Positions 27,466 through 36,525 of a stretch of 64,000 nucleotides of DNA are shown here, piece after piece. Origin of the DNA: Roseicyclus marinus (GTDB lineage Bacteria > Pseudomonadota > Alphaproteobacteria > Rhodobacterales > Rhodobacteraceae); assembly GCF_030163795.1 (NCBI RefSeq), contig NZ_JASJOF010000003.1, positions 233,501-297,500 on the forward strand. Direction: 5' to 3'. A program made the position numbers and the translations under genes. Each line of letters begins with the position of its first letter. Positions within the stretch are counted from its first letter, which is position 1. Under the pieces are notes generated by a model. That model made no database searches. It was not told the DNA's origin and saw only the letters and a program-made list of their open reading frames with translations.

Positions 27466-28455
27466 ATGTCGAAACTCGTCACAATTTTCGGCGGCTCGGG
27501 CTTTGTGGGCCGCTATATCGCTCGCCGGATGGCCAAGGAGGGGTGGCGCGTCCGCGTCGCCGTCCGCCGTCCCAACGAGGCGCTCTTTGTCCGCCCCTAT
27601 GGCGTCGTCGGCCAGGTCGAGCCTGTTTTGGCCAATATCCGCGACGATGACAGCGTGCGCGCCGCACTGCACGGCGCCGATGCCGTGGTCAACTGCGTCG
27701 GCATCCTCGCCGAAAGCGGAAAGAACAAGTTCAACAACGTTCAGCAGCACGGTGCTGCCCGCATCGCCCGCATCGCCGCCGAAGAGGGCGTGGCCCGCAT
27801 GGTCCAGATCTCGGCCATCGGCGCGGATACGAGCAGCGACAGCGAATACGCCAAGACCAAGGCCAAGGGAGAGGCGGCGGTTCTGACCGCCATGCCGCAG
27901 GCGGTCATCCTGCGTCCCTCGATCATCTTCGGGGCCGAAGATCAGTTCTTCAACCGCTTCGCCGGAATGACCCGCCTTGGTCCGGTGCTTCCGGTCGTGG
28001 GCGCCAACACCCGCTTCCAGCCGGTCCATGTCGATGATGTGGCCCGCGCCGCCGTGATGGGCGTTCTGGGTCAGGCCAAGCCCGGCATCTACGAATTGGG
28101 CGGCCCGGAGGTGGAGACGTTCCGCCAACTGATGGAGCGTATGCTGCGCATCATCCAGCGCCGCCGCCTGATCGTGAACGTGCCCTTTCCCGTCGCCATG
28201 TTGATGGGCGGGGCCTTCGACCTGTTGCAGGCCGCGACGCTGGGCCTGGTGCGCAATGGCGTCCTGACCCGTGACCAGGTCCGCAACCTGCGCCGCGACA
28301 ATGTCGTGACCGAGGGGCGGATGGGCTTTGCCGATCTGGGCATCACGCCCGCCCCCATGGACCCCGTGCTGGAGGATTACCTCTGGCGGTTCCGGCCCGG
28401 CGGCCAATACGCCAAGATCAAGGAAACCGCCCGCCACCTGCGCGGTCAGGAATAG
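27466..28455 (+). CDS. Complex I NDUFA9-subunit-like NAD(P)-binding protein
   Basis: 329 aa atypical short-chain dehydrogenase. The N-terminal Rossmann motif is VTIFGGSGFVGRYIARRMA; other segments are GADAVVNCVGILAESG, YAKTKAKGEAAV and VILRPSIIFGAEDQFFNRFA. This order matches the family of the mitochondrial accessory subunit NDUFA9, which alphaproteobacteria also encode. It may assist complex I or quinone-related redox chemistry; it is not next to nuo genes here. The ATG at 27466 fits the family start (MSKLVTIFGG). Its last 10 nt overlap the convergent uppP. Confidence 0.87.
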   Translation: MSKLVTIFGGSGFVGRYIARRMAKEGWRVRVAVRRPNEALFVRPYGVVGQVEPVLANIRDDDSVRAALHGADAVVNCVGILAESGKNKFNNVQQHGAARIARIAAEEGVARMVQISAIGADTSSDSEYAKTKAKGEAAVLTAMPQAVILRPSIIFGAEDQFFNRFAGMTRLGPVLPVVGANTRFQPVHVDDVARAAVMGVLGQAKPGIYELGGPEVETFRQLMERMLRIIQRRRLIVNVPFPVAMLMGGAFDLLQAATLGLVRNGVLTRDQVRNLRRDNVVTEGRMGFADLGITPAPMDPVLEDYLWRFRPGGQYAKIKETARHLRGQE

Positions 28456-29249
28456 GCGATCCAGAGCAGCACCACGCCCAGGATCACGCGATAGATCACA
28501 TAGGGCGTGAAGCTGACGGATCTGAGCAGCCGCATCATGACCGCCAGCGCCGCCAGCGCTGCGGCAAAGGCGAAAACCGCCGCGATGGCCCCATCGCGCG
28601 CGGTCTGCGCGTCTGCTGCCGCGATCACCTCGCCGCCCAAGAGAATGCCCGAGGCCGCGATGGTCGGGATCGACATCAACATGGAAATCCGCGCGGCGCT
28701 TTCGCGGTCATAGCCCATGAACCGCGCCCCTGCGATGGTGATGCCCGACCGCGACGTGCCGGGGATCAGCGCCACCGCCTGCCATAGGCCCAAGATCACC
28801 GCATCGCGCAGCGACCATCCTTCGGCGCGCTTCATCTGCGGCCCGCGCTGGTCCGCCCAGTAAAGCACGATCCCGAAGACCAACATCGTCCAGCCGATCA
28901 CCGCGACCGACCGCAGCGCATCGGCCAAACCTGTCACATGCAATATCAATCCCGCGACGATCACCGGTATGGTCGCGATCAGCAGCAGGAACGCCAGCTT
29001 CGCACCCGGCGTGTCGATCCGCCCGGTCAGCATCCGGGGAACGCCCGCCAGACCCATCCCGACATCGCGCCAGAAATAGAGGATGACCGCCCCCAGCGTG
29101 CCGACATGGACCGCCACGTCAATCACCTGTCCCTGATCCGCCATGCCGGTGAGATTCGGCAAAAGCACGAGATGCCCGGAGGACGAGATCGGCAAAAACT
29201 CGGTCACGCCCTGGATCAGCGCCAGAAGCAACAGGTTCCAGAGCGCCAT
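28446..29249 (-). CDS. uppP: Undecaprenyl-diphosphatase UppP (BacA)
   Basis: 267 aa, multi-pass inner-membrane enzyme recycling undecaprenyl diphosphate to the carrier lipid used for peptidoglycan and glycan assembly. The catalytic motifs are visible: QGVTEFLPISSSGHLVLLP near the N-terminus with the Glu and Ser residues, and LIPGTSRSGITIAGARFMGYDR in the middle. About eight hydrophobic helices. Convergent with the NDUFA9-like gene (10-nt overlap) and divergent from gltD, with a 211-nt AT-rich gap that probably holds promoters for both. Confidence 0.95.
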   Translation of the reverse strand: MALWNLLLLALIQGVTEFLPISSSGHLVLLPNLTGMADQGQVIDVAVHVGTLGAVILYFWRDVGMGLAGVPRMLTGRIDTPGAKLAFLLLIATIPVIVAGLILHVTGLADALRSVAVIGWTMLVFGIVLYWADQRGPQMKRAEGWSLRDAVILGLWQAVALIPGTSRSGITIAGARFMGYDRESAARISMLMSIPTIAASGILLGGEVIAAADAQTARDGAIAAVFAFAAALAALAVMMRLLRSVSFTPYVIYRVILGVVLLWIAYS

Positions 29250-29460
29250 TAACGAAATCTCAACAAAATGGTGAGAAAGTTAATACTTTGACTAGACATG
29301 TTAATTTTCTCGATAGGTCCGGTTCAAGACCTTGTTTAGGGCAGGATTTCGGGTCACTCTGCCCCCGCAGCCTGAAGAATCTGCAAATAGGTCAGCATGG
29401 TTGTCTTTTTATCCCCGTCCGGTCTTTGTATAGGGGCGCAGCTAGGATGGGAGATGTTTC

Positions 29461-30897
29461 GTGGCCAAGCAACCCATGTTGAAATTCGTGACCGTCGACA
29501 AGCAGATGCCCGAAAAGCGTCCGCCGAACCTGCGTCGCGAGGATTTCGCGGAAATCTACGGCGAATACGCGCGCGACAAGGCCTCCGAACAGGCCGGTCG
29601 TTGCAGCCAGTGCGGCGTACCTTATTGCCAGTCGCATTGCCCGTTGCACAACAACATCCCCGATTGGCTGAAGCTGACCGCCGAGGGCCGGTTGCAGGAA
29701 GCCTATGAGCTGAGCCAGGCGACCAACACCTTCCCCGAGATCTGTGGCCGGATCTGTCCGCAGGACCGCCTGTGCGAGGGCAATTGCGTCATCGAGCAAT
29801 CGGGCCACGGCACCGTCACCATCGGGTCGGTCGAGAAATACCTGACCGACACCGCTTGGGACGAAGGTTGGGTGAAACCCATCACGCCTTCTGTGGAGCG
29901 CCCCGAATCCGTTGGGATCATCGGCGCGGGCCCCGGTGGTCTGGCCGCCGCCGACATGCTGCGCCGGGCCGGTTTGCAGGTCACCGTCTATGACCGCTAT
30001 GACCGCGCGGGCGGGCTGATGACCTATGGCATTCCCGGCTTCAAGCTGGAGAAGGACGTTGTCATGCGCCGCATCGCGCAGCTCGAGGCGGCGGGGATCG
30101 ACTTCGTGCAGAATTGCGATGTCGGCACCTCGATCAGCTTTGACGCCATTCGCGGCAAGCATGATTTCGTCGTTATCGCCACGGGCGTCTACAAATCGCG
30201 CGACCTGAACGCGCCGGGCGTGGGCGCTGCGGGCATTGTGCGCGCCATCGATTACCTCACCGCGTCCAACCGCAAGAGTTTCGGCGACGACGTGCCGGAA
30301 TTCGACAGCGGCGAATTGAACGCCAAGGGCAAGCGCATCGTGGTGATCGGCGGTGGCGACACGGCGATGGATTGCGTGCGCACCGCGATCCGGCAGGATG
30401 CGGTCAGCGTCAAATGCCTCTATCGCCGCGACAAGGCGAACATGCCGGGATCGCAGCGCGAAGTCGCTAACGCCGAGGAAGAAGGCGTCGATTTCGTTTG
30501 GCTTTCGACGCCCAAGGGCTTTGCCGCCGGCGATGCCGTCGAGGGCGTGATGGTCCAAAAGATGCGTCTGGGCCAGCCCGACGCGACCGGCCGCCAAAGC
30601 CCCGAGATCATCGAGGGCGCGGATTACGTCGAAGGCGCCGACATGGTCATCAAGGCGCTGGGCTTCGAGCCCGAGGATCTGCCGACGCTTTGGGGTTGCC
30701 CGGAGCTGGAGGTCACGCGCTGGGGCACGATCAAGGCCAACTTCCGCACCCACGAAACCCAGATTCCCAATGTCTATGCGGTGGGCGACATCGTGCGCGG
30801 CGCTAGTCTTGTGGTCTGGGCGATCCGGGACGGGCGTGAGGCGGCCGAGGCGATCCTCGAAAAACTGGCGGTCAGCGGCGCGGTCGCGGCGGAATGA
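29461..30897 (+). CDS. gltD: Glutamate synthase small subunit GltD
   Basis: 478 aa. N-terminal 4Fe-4S region with two cysteine groups (CSQCGVPYCQSHCPLH and CGRICPQDRLCEGNC). FAD site SVGIIGAGPGGLAAADML. NADPH-binding Rossmann motif IVVIGGGDTAMDCVRTA. The C-terminal FAD motif is VYAVGDIVRGASLVVWAI. It passes electrons from NADPH to GltB for glutamate formation from glutamine and 2-oxoglutarate. The start is a GTG at 29461 after a GGGAG ribosome site. Unusually it is separated from gltB by a secreted-protein gene. Confidence 0.96.
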   Translation: MAKQPMLKFVTVDKQMPEKRPPNLRREDFAEIYGEYARDKASEQAGRCSQCGVPYCQSHCPLHNNIPDWLKLTAEGRLQEAYELSQATNTFPEICGRICPQDRLCEGNCVIEQSGHGTVTIGSVEKYLTDTAWDEGWVKPITPSVERPESVGIIGAGPGGLAAADMLRRAGLQVTVYDRYDRAGGLMTYGIPGFKLEKDVVMRRIAQLEAAGIDFVQNCDVGTSISFDAIRGKHDFVVIATGVYKSRDLNAPGVGAAGIVRAIDYLTASNRKSFGDDVPEFDSGELNAKGKRIVVIGGGDTAMDCVRTAIRQDAVSVKCLYRRDKANMPGSQREVANAEEEGVDFVWLSTPKGFAAGDAVEGVMVQKMRLGQPDATGRQSPEIIEGADYVEGADMVIKALGFEPEDLPTLWGCPELEVTRWGTIKANFRTHETQIPNVYAVGDIVRGASLVVWAIRDGREAAEAILEKLAVSGAVAAE

Positions 30898-30904
30898 GCG
30901 TCAC

Positions 30905-30941
30905 GATCACGGCGTGCATCCGTAGGGATGCCGTCGTGATC
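30905..30941 (+). promoter_or_regulatory. Imperfect hairpin downstream of gltD
   Basis: GATCACG (30905-30911) pairs with CGTGATC (30935-30941), and an inner GCATCC/GGATGC stem extends the structure. It lies 8 nt after the gltD stop with no T-tract. It could reduce read-through from gltD to the following genes or stabilise the upstream message. Confidence 0.45.
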
Positions 30942-31008
30942 GCGTAGCGACAGATGCACGACAGGCGCGGGCGACGCGGACTTGAATAGGTCAGGACAGG
31001 TGACGGAT

Positions 31009-31845
31009 ATGGTGGCAAGAGCACGGCAGATGGGGGCAGTTGCGGTTTCCGCGCTGGTGTCCGGCTGCGCGCTTGCCATCTTTACGCTTTCTTCACCCGT
31101 TCCTGCTTTGGCACAGGCCGAACCGGAGCTGTTCCAGGTTCCACCCGGATGCACCGCCTTCCTGACGGTTCAGGCGCGGGGCTGCATGGTCAGCCATCAC
31201 TGGACCTGCGAGGCCGATCCGCCCGGCACGCATTGGCGCGCCTCGCTGGACGAGGACAGCCCGTTCTACCTGAGCTTTACCGACGCCGAATTCCGCTGGC
31301 TGCAAAGCTGGGATCTGCGCGGCGGCGGAACATCGGTTCTGGTCGAGCCCGAGGAAGACCCCGCAAGCTTGACCGAATTGCTGGAAACCGGCAGCGACAC
31401 CATGGTGTTCAGCACGGTCACCACGTCGAATTTCGGCACGTTTCAGCGCGATTATACCGGCTTTGATCGGCTGACCGGGGGCGAAATCATCGTCGATGGC
31501 CGCACGCTCGCCGTGACGGAATTTTCCTATCAATACCCGTCCGATGGCGGCACGCGCCGCGTTCAGGGCAACCAGTTCCTGCACGAAGGTTGGCGGTTGT
31601 TCTTCGGCGGTCTGGAAACCGTGACCGACGCCAGCGGCGAAAGCTTCGAATACAACAACAGCCCGATGGAATTCGCCGAACCCGGCGAACCGGGCTTTCT
31701 GACGCTGCAACCGATCTACGATTGCGGCGAGATGTTCAGCGGCTTGCCCCGCTCTGACCAATCGATTTCCGACCAGATTTTCCGGGTTCTCGCACCTCAG
31801 GCGCTACCCGGCCCGAACGGAGGGACTGACCATGACGACCTATGA
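31009..31845 (+). CDS. Secreted protein of unknown function between gltD and gltB
   Basis: 278 aa. A signal peptide is clear (residues 1-36, ending PVPALAQ). The mature protein begins AEPELFQVPPGCTAFLTVQARGCMVSHHWTCE and has four early or scattered cysteines, plus one late one (IYDCGEM). It is rich in aromatic residues and beta-prone, with a Gly-Gly-Thr centre. I recognise no family or catalytic motif. The start at ATG 31009 follows AGGACAGG; an in-frame TTG at 30982 is less likely. The 3' end overlaps the gltB start by 14 nt, which suggests coupled translation. A periplasmic protein in a cytoplasmic nitrogen-assimilation unit is odd. Confidence 0.75.
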   Translation: MVARARQMGAVAVSALVSGCALAIFTLSSPVPALAQAEPELFQVPPGCTAFLTVQARGCMVSHHWTCEADPPGTHWRASLDEDSPFYLSFTDAEFRWLQSWDLRGGGTSVLVEPEEDPASLTELLETGSDTMVFSTVTTSNFGTFQRDYTGFDRLTGGEIIVDGRTLAVTEFSYQYPSDGGTRRVQGNQFLHEGWRLFFGGLETVTDASGESFEYNNSPMEFAEPGEPGFLTLQPIYDCGEMFSGLPRSDQSISDQIFRVLAPQALPGPNGGTDHDDL

Positions 31846-34800
31846 CGCCACCTGGGTTGCAGCCGAGGAAGCCAAGCGCGAGTGGATGGCCAACAACAGC
31901 CTGTACCGCGAGGAGGATGAACATTCCTCCTGCGGCGTGGGCCTCGTGGTTTCCATCGACGGCAAGCCGTCGCGCAAGGTCGTGGAAAACGGGATCAACG
32001 CGTTGAAGGCCGTCTGGCACCGCGGCGCGGTCGACGCCGATGGCAAGACGGGCGATGGCGCAGGGATCCATGTGCAGATCCCGGTTCAGTTCTTCTACGA
32101 TCAGGTCCGCCGCACCGGGCATGAGCCGCGCAAGGACGAGTTGATGGCCGTGGGGCAGGTCTTTCTGCCGCGCACGAATTTCACCGCGCAAGAAACCTGC
32201 CGGACCATCGTGGAATCCGAAGTGCTGCGCATGGGCCACTACATCTACGGCTGGCGTCATGTGCCGGTGGATGTGTCGGTTCTGGGCGAAAAGGCCAACG
32301 CGACCCGCCCCGAGATCGAGCAGATCATCATCTCCAACGCCAAGGGCGTGGATGTGGAGACCTTCGAGCGCGAGCTTTACGTCATCCGCCGCCGGATCGA
32401 GAAAGCCGCGCAGGCCGCAGGCGTGAAAGAATTGTACCTGTGCAGCTTTTCCTGCCGGTCGATCATCTACAAGGGCATGATGCTGGCCCAAGACGTGGCC
32501 GAGTTCTATCCCGACCTCAAGGACGAGCGGTTCGAGAGCGCCTTCGCGATCTATCACCAGCGCTATTCGACCAACACCTTCCCCCAGTGGTGGTTGGCGC
32601 AGCCCTTCCGGATGCTGGCCCATAACGGCGAGATCAACACGCTCAAGGGCAACGTCAACTGGATGAAAAGCCACGAGATCCGCATGGCCTCCACCTATTT
32701 CGGGGAGATGGCCGAGGACATCAAGCCGATCATCCCGCAGGGGTCGAGCGATTCGGGCGCGCTGGATGCCGTGTTCGAGGTGCTGGTGCGCGCGGGCCGG
32801 ATCGCGCCCATGGCCAAGACGATGCTGGTGCCCGAGGCCTGGTCGAACACCGCGACCGAACTGCCCAAGGCGTGGCAGGACATGTATTCCTACTGCAATT
32901 CCGTGATGGAGCCGTGGGACGGCCCCGCCGCGCTGGCCATGACCGATGGTCGCTGGGTCTGCGCGGGTCTGGACCGCAACGGTCTGCGCCCCATGCGCTA
33001 TGTCGTGACCGGTGAGGGCATGCTGATCGCCGGGTCCGAGGCCGGGATGGTTCCGGTCAACGAGGCGACCGTGGTGGAAAAGGGCGCGCTTGGCCCAGGC
33101 CAGATGATCGCGGTCGACATGACCGAGGGCAAGCTGTTCCACGACACCGAGATGAAGGACAAGCTTGCGGCGTCCCGCCCGTTCGGGGATTGGGTCGGCA
33201 AGATCGTTGACCTTGCCGCCGAGACCGAAGGCGCGAGCGAAAAGACCCTGTTCGACGGCACCGACCTGCGCCGCCGCCAAGTCGCGGCGGGCTATACGCT
33301 CGAAGAGCTGGAACAGATCCTCGCCCCCATGGCCGAGGATGGCAAAGAGGCGCTGGCCTCCATGGGTGACGACACGCCGGCGGCGGTTCTGTCGAGCATC
33401 TACCGCCCGCTGTCGCATTATTTCCGCCAGAACTTCAGCCAGGTGACCAACCCGCCCATCGACAGCTTGCGGGAATACCGGGTGATGAGCCTCAAGACCC
33501 GGTTCGGCAACCTCAAGAACGTGCTGGACGAAGACAGCAGCCAGACCGAGATCCTCGTTCTGGAAAGCCCCTTCGTCGCCAATGCCCAATTCGAGGCGAT
33601 GGTGCGCCATTTCAACGCCGAGCATGTCACAATCGACTGCACCTTCCCGGCGGGCGGCAAGCATGACGCGCTGCGCGAAGGGCTGGAGCGGATCCGCCAC
33701 GAGGCCGAAGATGCCGTGCGGTCTGGCGCGGGCCACATCATCCTGACCGATCAGGGCCAGTCCGAGGATCGCGTGGCGATGCCGATGATCCTTGCGACCA
33801 GCGCGGTGCATTCGTGGCTGACGCGGCAGGGCTTGCGCACCTTCTGTTCGCTGAACGTCCGGTCGGCCGAATGCATCGACCCGCATTATTTCGCGGTCCT
33901 GGTGGGCTGTGGCGCAACGACGGTCAACGCCTACCTGGCGCAGGATTCGATTGCCGACCGGATCAACCGCGGCCTGATCGAGGGGACGCTGACGGAGGCC
34001 ATGGCGCGCTATCGCGCCGCGGTCGATGCGGGCCTGCTCAAGATCATGTCGAAGATGGGGATTTCGGTGATTTCGTCCTATCGCGGCGGTCTGAACTTCG
34101 AGGCTGTGGGCCTGTCCCGCGCGATGGTCGCGGAATATTTCCCCGGTATGCTTAGCCGGATCTCCGGCATCGGCGTCAGCGGCCTTCAGAAAAAGGCCGA
34201 AGAAGTCCATGCCAAGGGTTTCGTGCGCGGCGAAGGCGTCTTGCCCATCGGCGGCTTCTACAAGGCGCGGCGGTCGGGCGAAAAGCACGCCTGGGAAGCG
34301 ACCTCGATGCATATGCTGCAAGAGGCCTGCAACCGCGCGTCCTATAGCCTGTGGAAGCAGTATTCCGAGAAGATGCGGAGCAATCCGCCGATCCACCTGC
34401 GCGATCTCTTGGACATCAAGCCGCTTGGCGCGCCCGTGCCGATCGAGGAGGTGGAAAGCATCACCTCGATCCGCAAGCGGTTCGTGACGCCGGGCATGAG
34501 CCTTGGCGCGTTGTCGCCCGAGGCGCACAAGACGCTGAACGTGGCGATGAACCGGATCGGCGCGAAGTCGGACAGCGGCGAGGGCGGCGAAGATCCGGCG
34601 CATTTCGTGCCGGAACCCAATGGCGACAACCCCTCCGCCAAGATCAAGCAGGTGGCGTCGGGCCGCTTCGGCGTGACCGCCGAATACCTGAACCATTGCG
34701 AAGAGCTGGAGATCAAGGTCGCGCAAGGGGCCAAGCCCGGTGAGGGTGGCCAGCTGCCCGGCATGAAGGTGACGGAGCTGATCGCGCGTCTGCGTCATTC

Positions 34801-36370
34801 GACCAAGGGCGTGACGCTGATTTCGCCCCCGCCGCATCACGACATCTATTCGATCGAGGATCTGGCGCAGCTGATCTATGACCTCAAGCAGATCAACCCG
34901 CGCGCCAAGGTGACGGTGAAGCTGGTGGCATCGAGCGGTGTCGGCACGATCGCCGCCGGTGTCGCCAAGGCCAAGGCGGATATCATCCTGATCTCGGGCC
35001 ACAACGGCGGCACGGGGGCCAGCCCCGCGACCTCGATCAAATACGCGGGTCTGCCGTGGGAAATGGGCCTGACCGAAGCGCATCAGGTTCTGGCGATGAA
35101 CAACCTGCGCGACCGGATCACGCTGCGCACCGATGGCGGTCTGCGCACCGGGCGCGACATCGTCATGGCCGCGATGATGGGGGCCGAGGAATACGGGATC
35201 GGCACCGCCGCCCTGATCGCCATGGGCTGCATCATGGTGCGCCAGTGCCAGTCCAACACCTGCCCCGTGGGCGTTTGCACGCAAGATGAACGGCTGCGGG
35301 CCAAGTTCACCGGCAATGCGGACAAGGTGGTGAACCTGATCACCTTCTACGCGCAGGAGGTGCGAGAAATCCTCGCCTCCATCGGGGCGCGGAGCCTTGA
35401 TGACGTGATCGGCCGCGCCGACCTGCTGACGCAGGTGTCGCGCGGGGCTGCGCATCTGGATGATCTGGATCTCAACCCGATGCTCATCACCGTCGATGGG
35501 GCGCAGAAGATCAAGTACGACCGCAACAAGCCGCGCAATGTCGTGCCCGATACGCTGGACGCACAGATCGTGGCCGATGCGAGCCGCTTCTTGCAGGATG
35601 GCGAAAAGATGCAGTTGTCCTATGCGGTGCAGAACACGCTGCGCACCATCGGGACCCGGACATCGAGCCATATCGTGCAGGCCTTCGGGATGCGCAACGC
35701 GCTGCAACCCGACCATCTGACGGTCAAGCTGCAGGGGTCGGCGGGGCAATCGCTGGGGGCCTTTGCCGCGCCGGGTCTGAAGCTGGAAGTGACGGGAGAC
35801 AGCAACGACTATGTCGGCAAGGGTCTGTCGGGCGGCACCATCGTGGTGAAACCCGTGCAGGACAGCCCGCTGGTCGCGCATGAGAACGTCATCATCGGCA
35901 ACACGGTCCTGTACGGGGCGACCGATGGCTACCTGTTCGCGGCGGGCCGCGCGGGCGAGCGTTTCGCCGTGCGCAATTCGGGCGCCAAGGTCGTGGTCGA
36001 GGGCTGCGGCTCCAACGGCTGCGAATACATGACTGGTGGGGTCGCGGTGATCCTCGGCCGCATCGGGGCCAATTTCGGCGCCGGAATGACCGGGGGCATG
36101 GCCTATCTGTACGATCCCGAAGGGATTGCGCGGGTGAACATGAACCTCGAGACGCTGGTGACCTGCCCGGTCACGGTGGCGCATTGGGAAAACCAGCTGA
36201 AGGGTCTGATCGAGGCGCATCTGCGCGAGACCGGATCGCGTCGTGCGGCAGACATCCTCCAGCATTGGGAGGTGGAGCGCGGCAACTTCATCCAGGTCTG
36301 CCCGAAAGAGATGCTGGACAAGCTGTCCCATCCCATCGCCCACGAGGCCGCTGCCGTTCCGGCGGAGTAA
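31832..36370 (+). CDS. gltB: Glutamate synthase large subunit GltB
   Basis: 1512 aa, full length. Class II glutaminase domain at the N-terminus with predicted self-cleavage before Cys34 (EEDEHSSCGVGLV), leaving Cys as the catalytic N-terminus. The central and FMN-binding synthase domains have GLISPPPHHDIYSIEDLAQL-type sequence near residue 990. The 3Fe-4S cluster motif is CIMVRQCQSNTCPVGVC. The C-terminal beta-helix GXGXG domain contains GGTIVVKPV and GGMAYLYD. With GltD it forms two glutamates from glutamine and 2-oxoglutarate. The start overlaps the upstream gene by 14 nt. Confidence 0.98.
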   Translation: MTTYDATWVAAEEAKREWMANNSLYREEDEHSSCGVGLVVSIDGKPSRKVVENGINALKAVWHRGAVDADGKTGDGAGIHVQIPVQFFYDQVRRTGHEPRKDELMAVGQVFLPRTNFTAQETCRTIVESEVLRMGHYIYGWRHVPVDVSVLGEKANATRPEIEQIIISNAKGVDVETFERELYVIRRRIEKAAQAAGVKELYLCSFSCRSIIYKGMMLAQDVAEFYPDLKDERFESAFAIYHQRYSTNTFPQWWLAQPFRMLAHNGEINTLKGNVNWMKSHEIRMASTYFGEMAEDIKPIIPQGSSDSGALDAVFEVLVRAGRIAPMAKTMLVPEAWSNTATELPKAWQDMYSYCNSVMEPWDGPAALAMTDGRWVCAGLDRNGLRPMRYVVTGEGMLIAGSEAGMVPVNEATVVEKGALGPGQMIAVDMTEGKLFHDTEMKDKLAASRPFGDWVGKIVDLAAETEGASEKTLFDGTDLRRRQVAAGYTLEELEQILAPMAEDGKEALASMGDDTPAAVLSSIYRPLSHYFRQNFSQVTNPPIDSLREYRVMSLKTRFGNLKNVLDEDSSQTEILVLESPFVANAQFEAMVRHFNAEHVTIDCTFPAGGKHDALREGLERIRHEAEDAVRSGAGHIILTDQGQSEDRVAMPMILATSAVHSWLTRQGLRTFCSLNVRSAECIDPHYFAVLVGCGATTVNAYLAQDSIADRINRGLIEGTLTEAMARYRAAVDAGLLKIMSKMGISVISSYRGGLNFEAVGLSRAMVAEYFPGMLSRISGIGVSGLQKKAEEVHAKGFVRGEGVLPIGGFYKARRSGEKHAWEATSMHMLQEACNRASYSLWKQYSEKMRSNPPIHLRDLLDIKPLGAPVPIEEVESITSIRKRFVTPGMSLGALSPEAHKTLNVAMNRIGAKSDSGEGGEDPAHFVPEPNGDNPSAKIKQVASGRFGVTAEYLNHCEELEIKVAQGAKPGEGGQLPGMKVTELIARLRHSTKGVTLISPPPHHDIYSIEDLAQLIYDLKQINPRAKVTVKLVASSGVGTIAAGVAKAKADIILISGHNGGTGASPATSIKYAGLPWEMGLTEAHQVLAMNNLRDRITLRTDGGLRTGRDIVMAAMMGAEEYGIGTAALIAMGCIMVRQCQSNTCPVGVCTQDERLRAKFTGNADKVVNLITFYAQEVREILASIGARSLDDVIGRADLLTQVSRGAAHLDDLDLNPMLITVDGAQKIKYDRNKPRNVVPDTLDAQIVADASRFLQDGEKMQLSYAVQNTLRTIGTRTSSHIVQAFGMRNALQPDHLTVKLQGSAGQSLGAFAAPGLKLEVTGDSNDYVGKGLSGGTIVVKPVQDSPLVAHENVIIGNTVLYGATDGYLFAAGRAGERFAVRNSGAKVVVEGCGSNGCEYMTGGVAVILGRIGANFGAGMTGGMAYLYDPEGIARVNMNLETLVTCPVTVAHWENQLKGLIEAHLRETGSRRAADILQHWEVERGNFIQVCPKEMLDKLSHPIAHEAAAVPAE

Positions 36371-36404
36371 CGGGGGCACTTTATCGGCCTTGCGGCCTTT
36401 TCGG

Positions 36405-36434
36405 CGGGGTCATCGCAGGGATGCGATGGCCCCG
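36405..36434 (+). terminator. Strong hairpin, probable gltB terminator
   Basis: A 13-bp stem (CGGGG, a U-G wobble, then CATCGCA pairing with TGCGATG and CCCCG) is closed by a GGGA tetraloop of the GNRA type, 35 nt after the gltB stop. Only a short TTT follows a few bases later, so termination may be partial or the hairpin may mainly protect the 3' end. Confidence 0.6.
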
Positions 36435-36494
36435 TCGCCGTTTCGGGGGATCAAGTTTCCAGCAATAACGCCCTGTGCAGGCAGATCTGCCTGC

Positions 36495-36514
36495 AAAAAG
36501 GCCTGTTGCAGGCC
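36495..36514 (-). terminator. Rho-independent terminator of serB
   Basis: On the minus strand, GGCCTG and CAGGCC form a 6-bp stem with a three-base loop, followed directly by TTTTT. It starts 11 nt after the serB stop. A perfect 18-bp palindrome (36477-36494) lies just beyond it. Confidence 0.75.
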
Positions 36515-36525
36515 CGCTGACCAAT

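Noticed and set aside
31736-36379. Very long open frame (about 1,547 codons) on the strand opposite gltB
   Set aside because: GltB is unmistakable on the plus strand. The reverse frame is rich in His, Arg, Gly and Gln, typical of the antisense of a GC-rich gene, and has no domain.
36477-36494. Perfect 18-bp palindrome GCAGGCAGATCTGCCTGC
   Set aside because: It looks like an operator, but it lies beyond the serB terminator and far from any start. It may only add to 3'-end structure; no regulator can be named.
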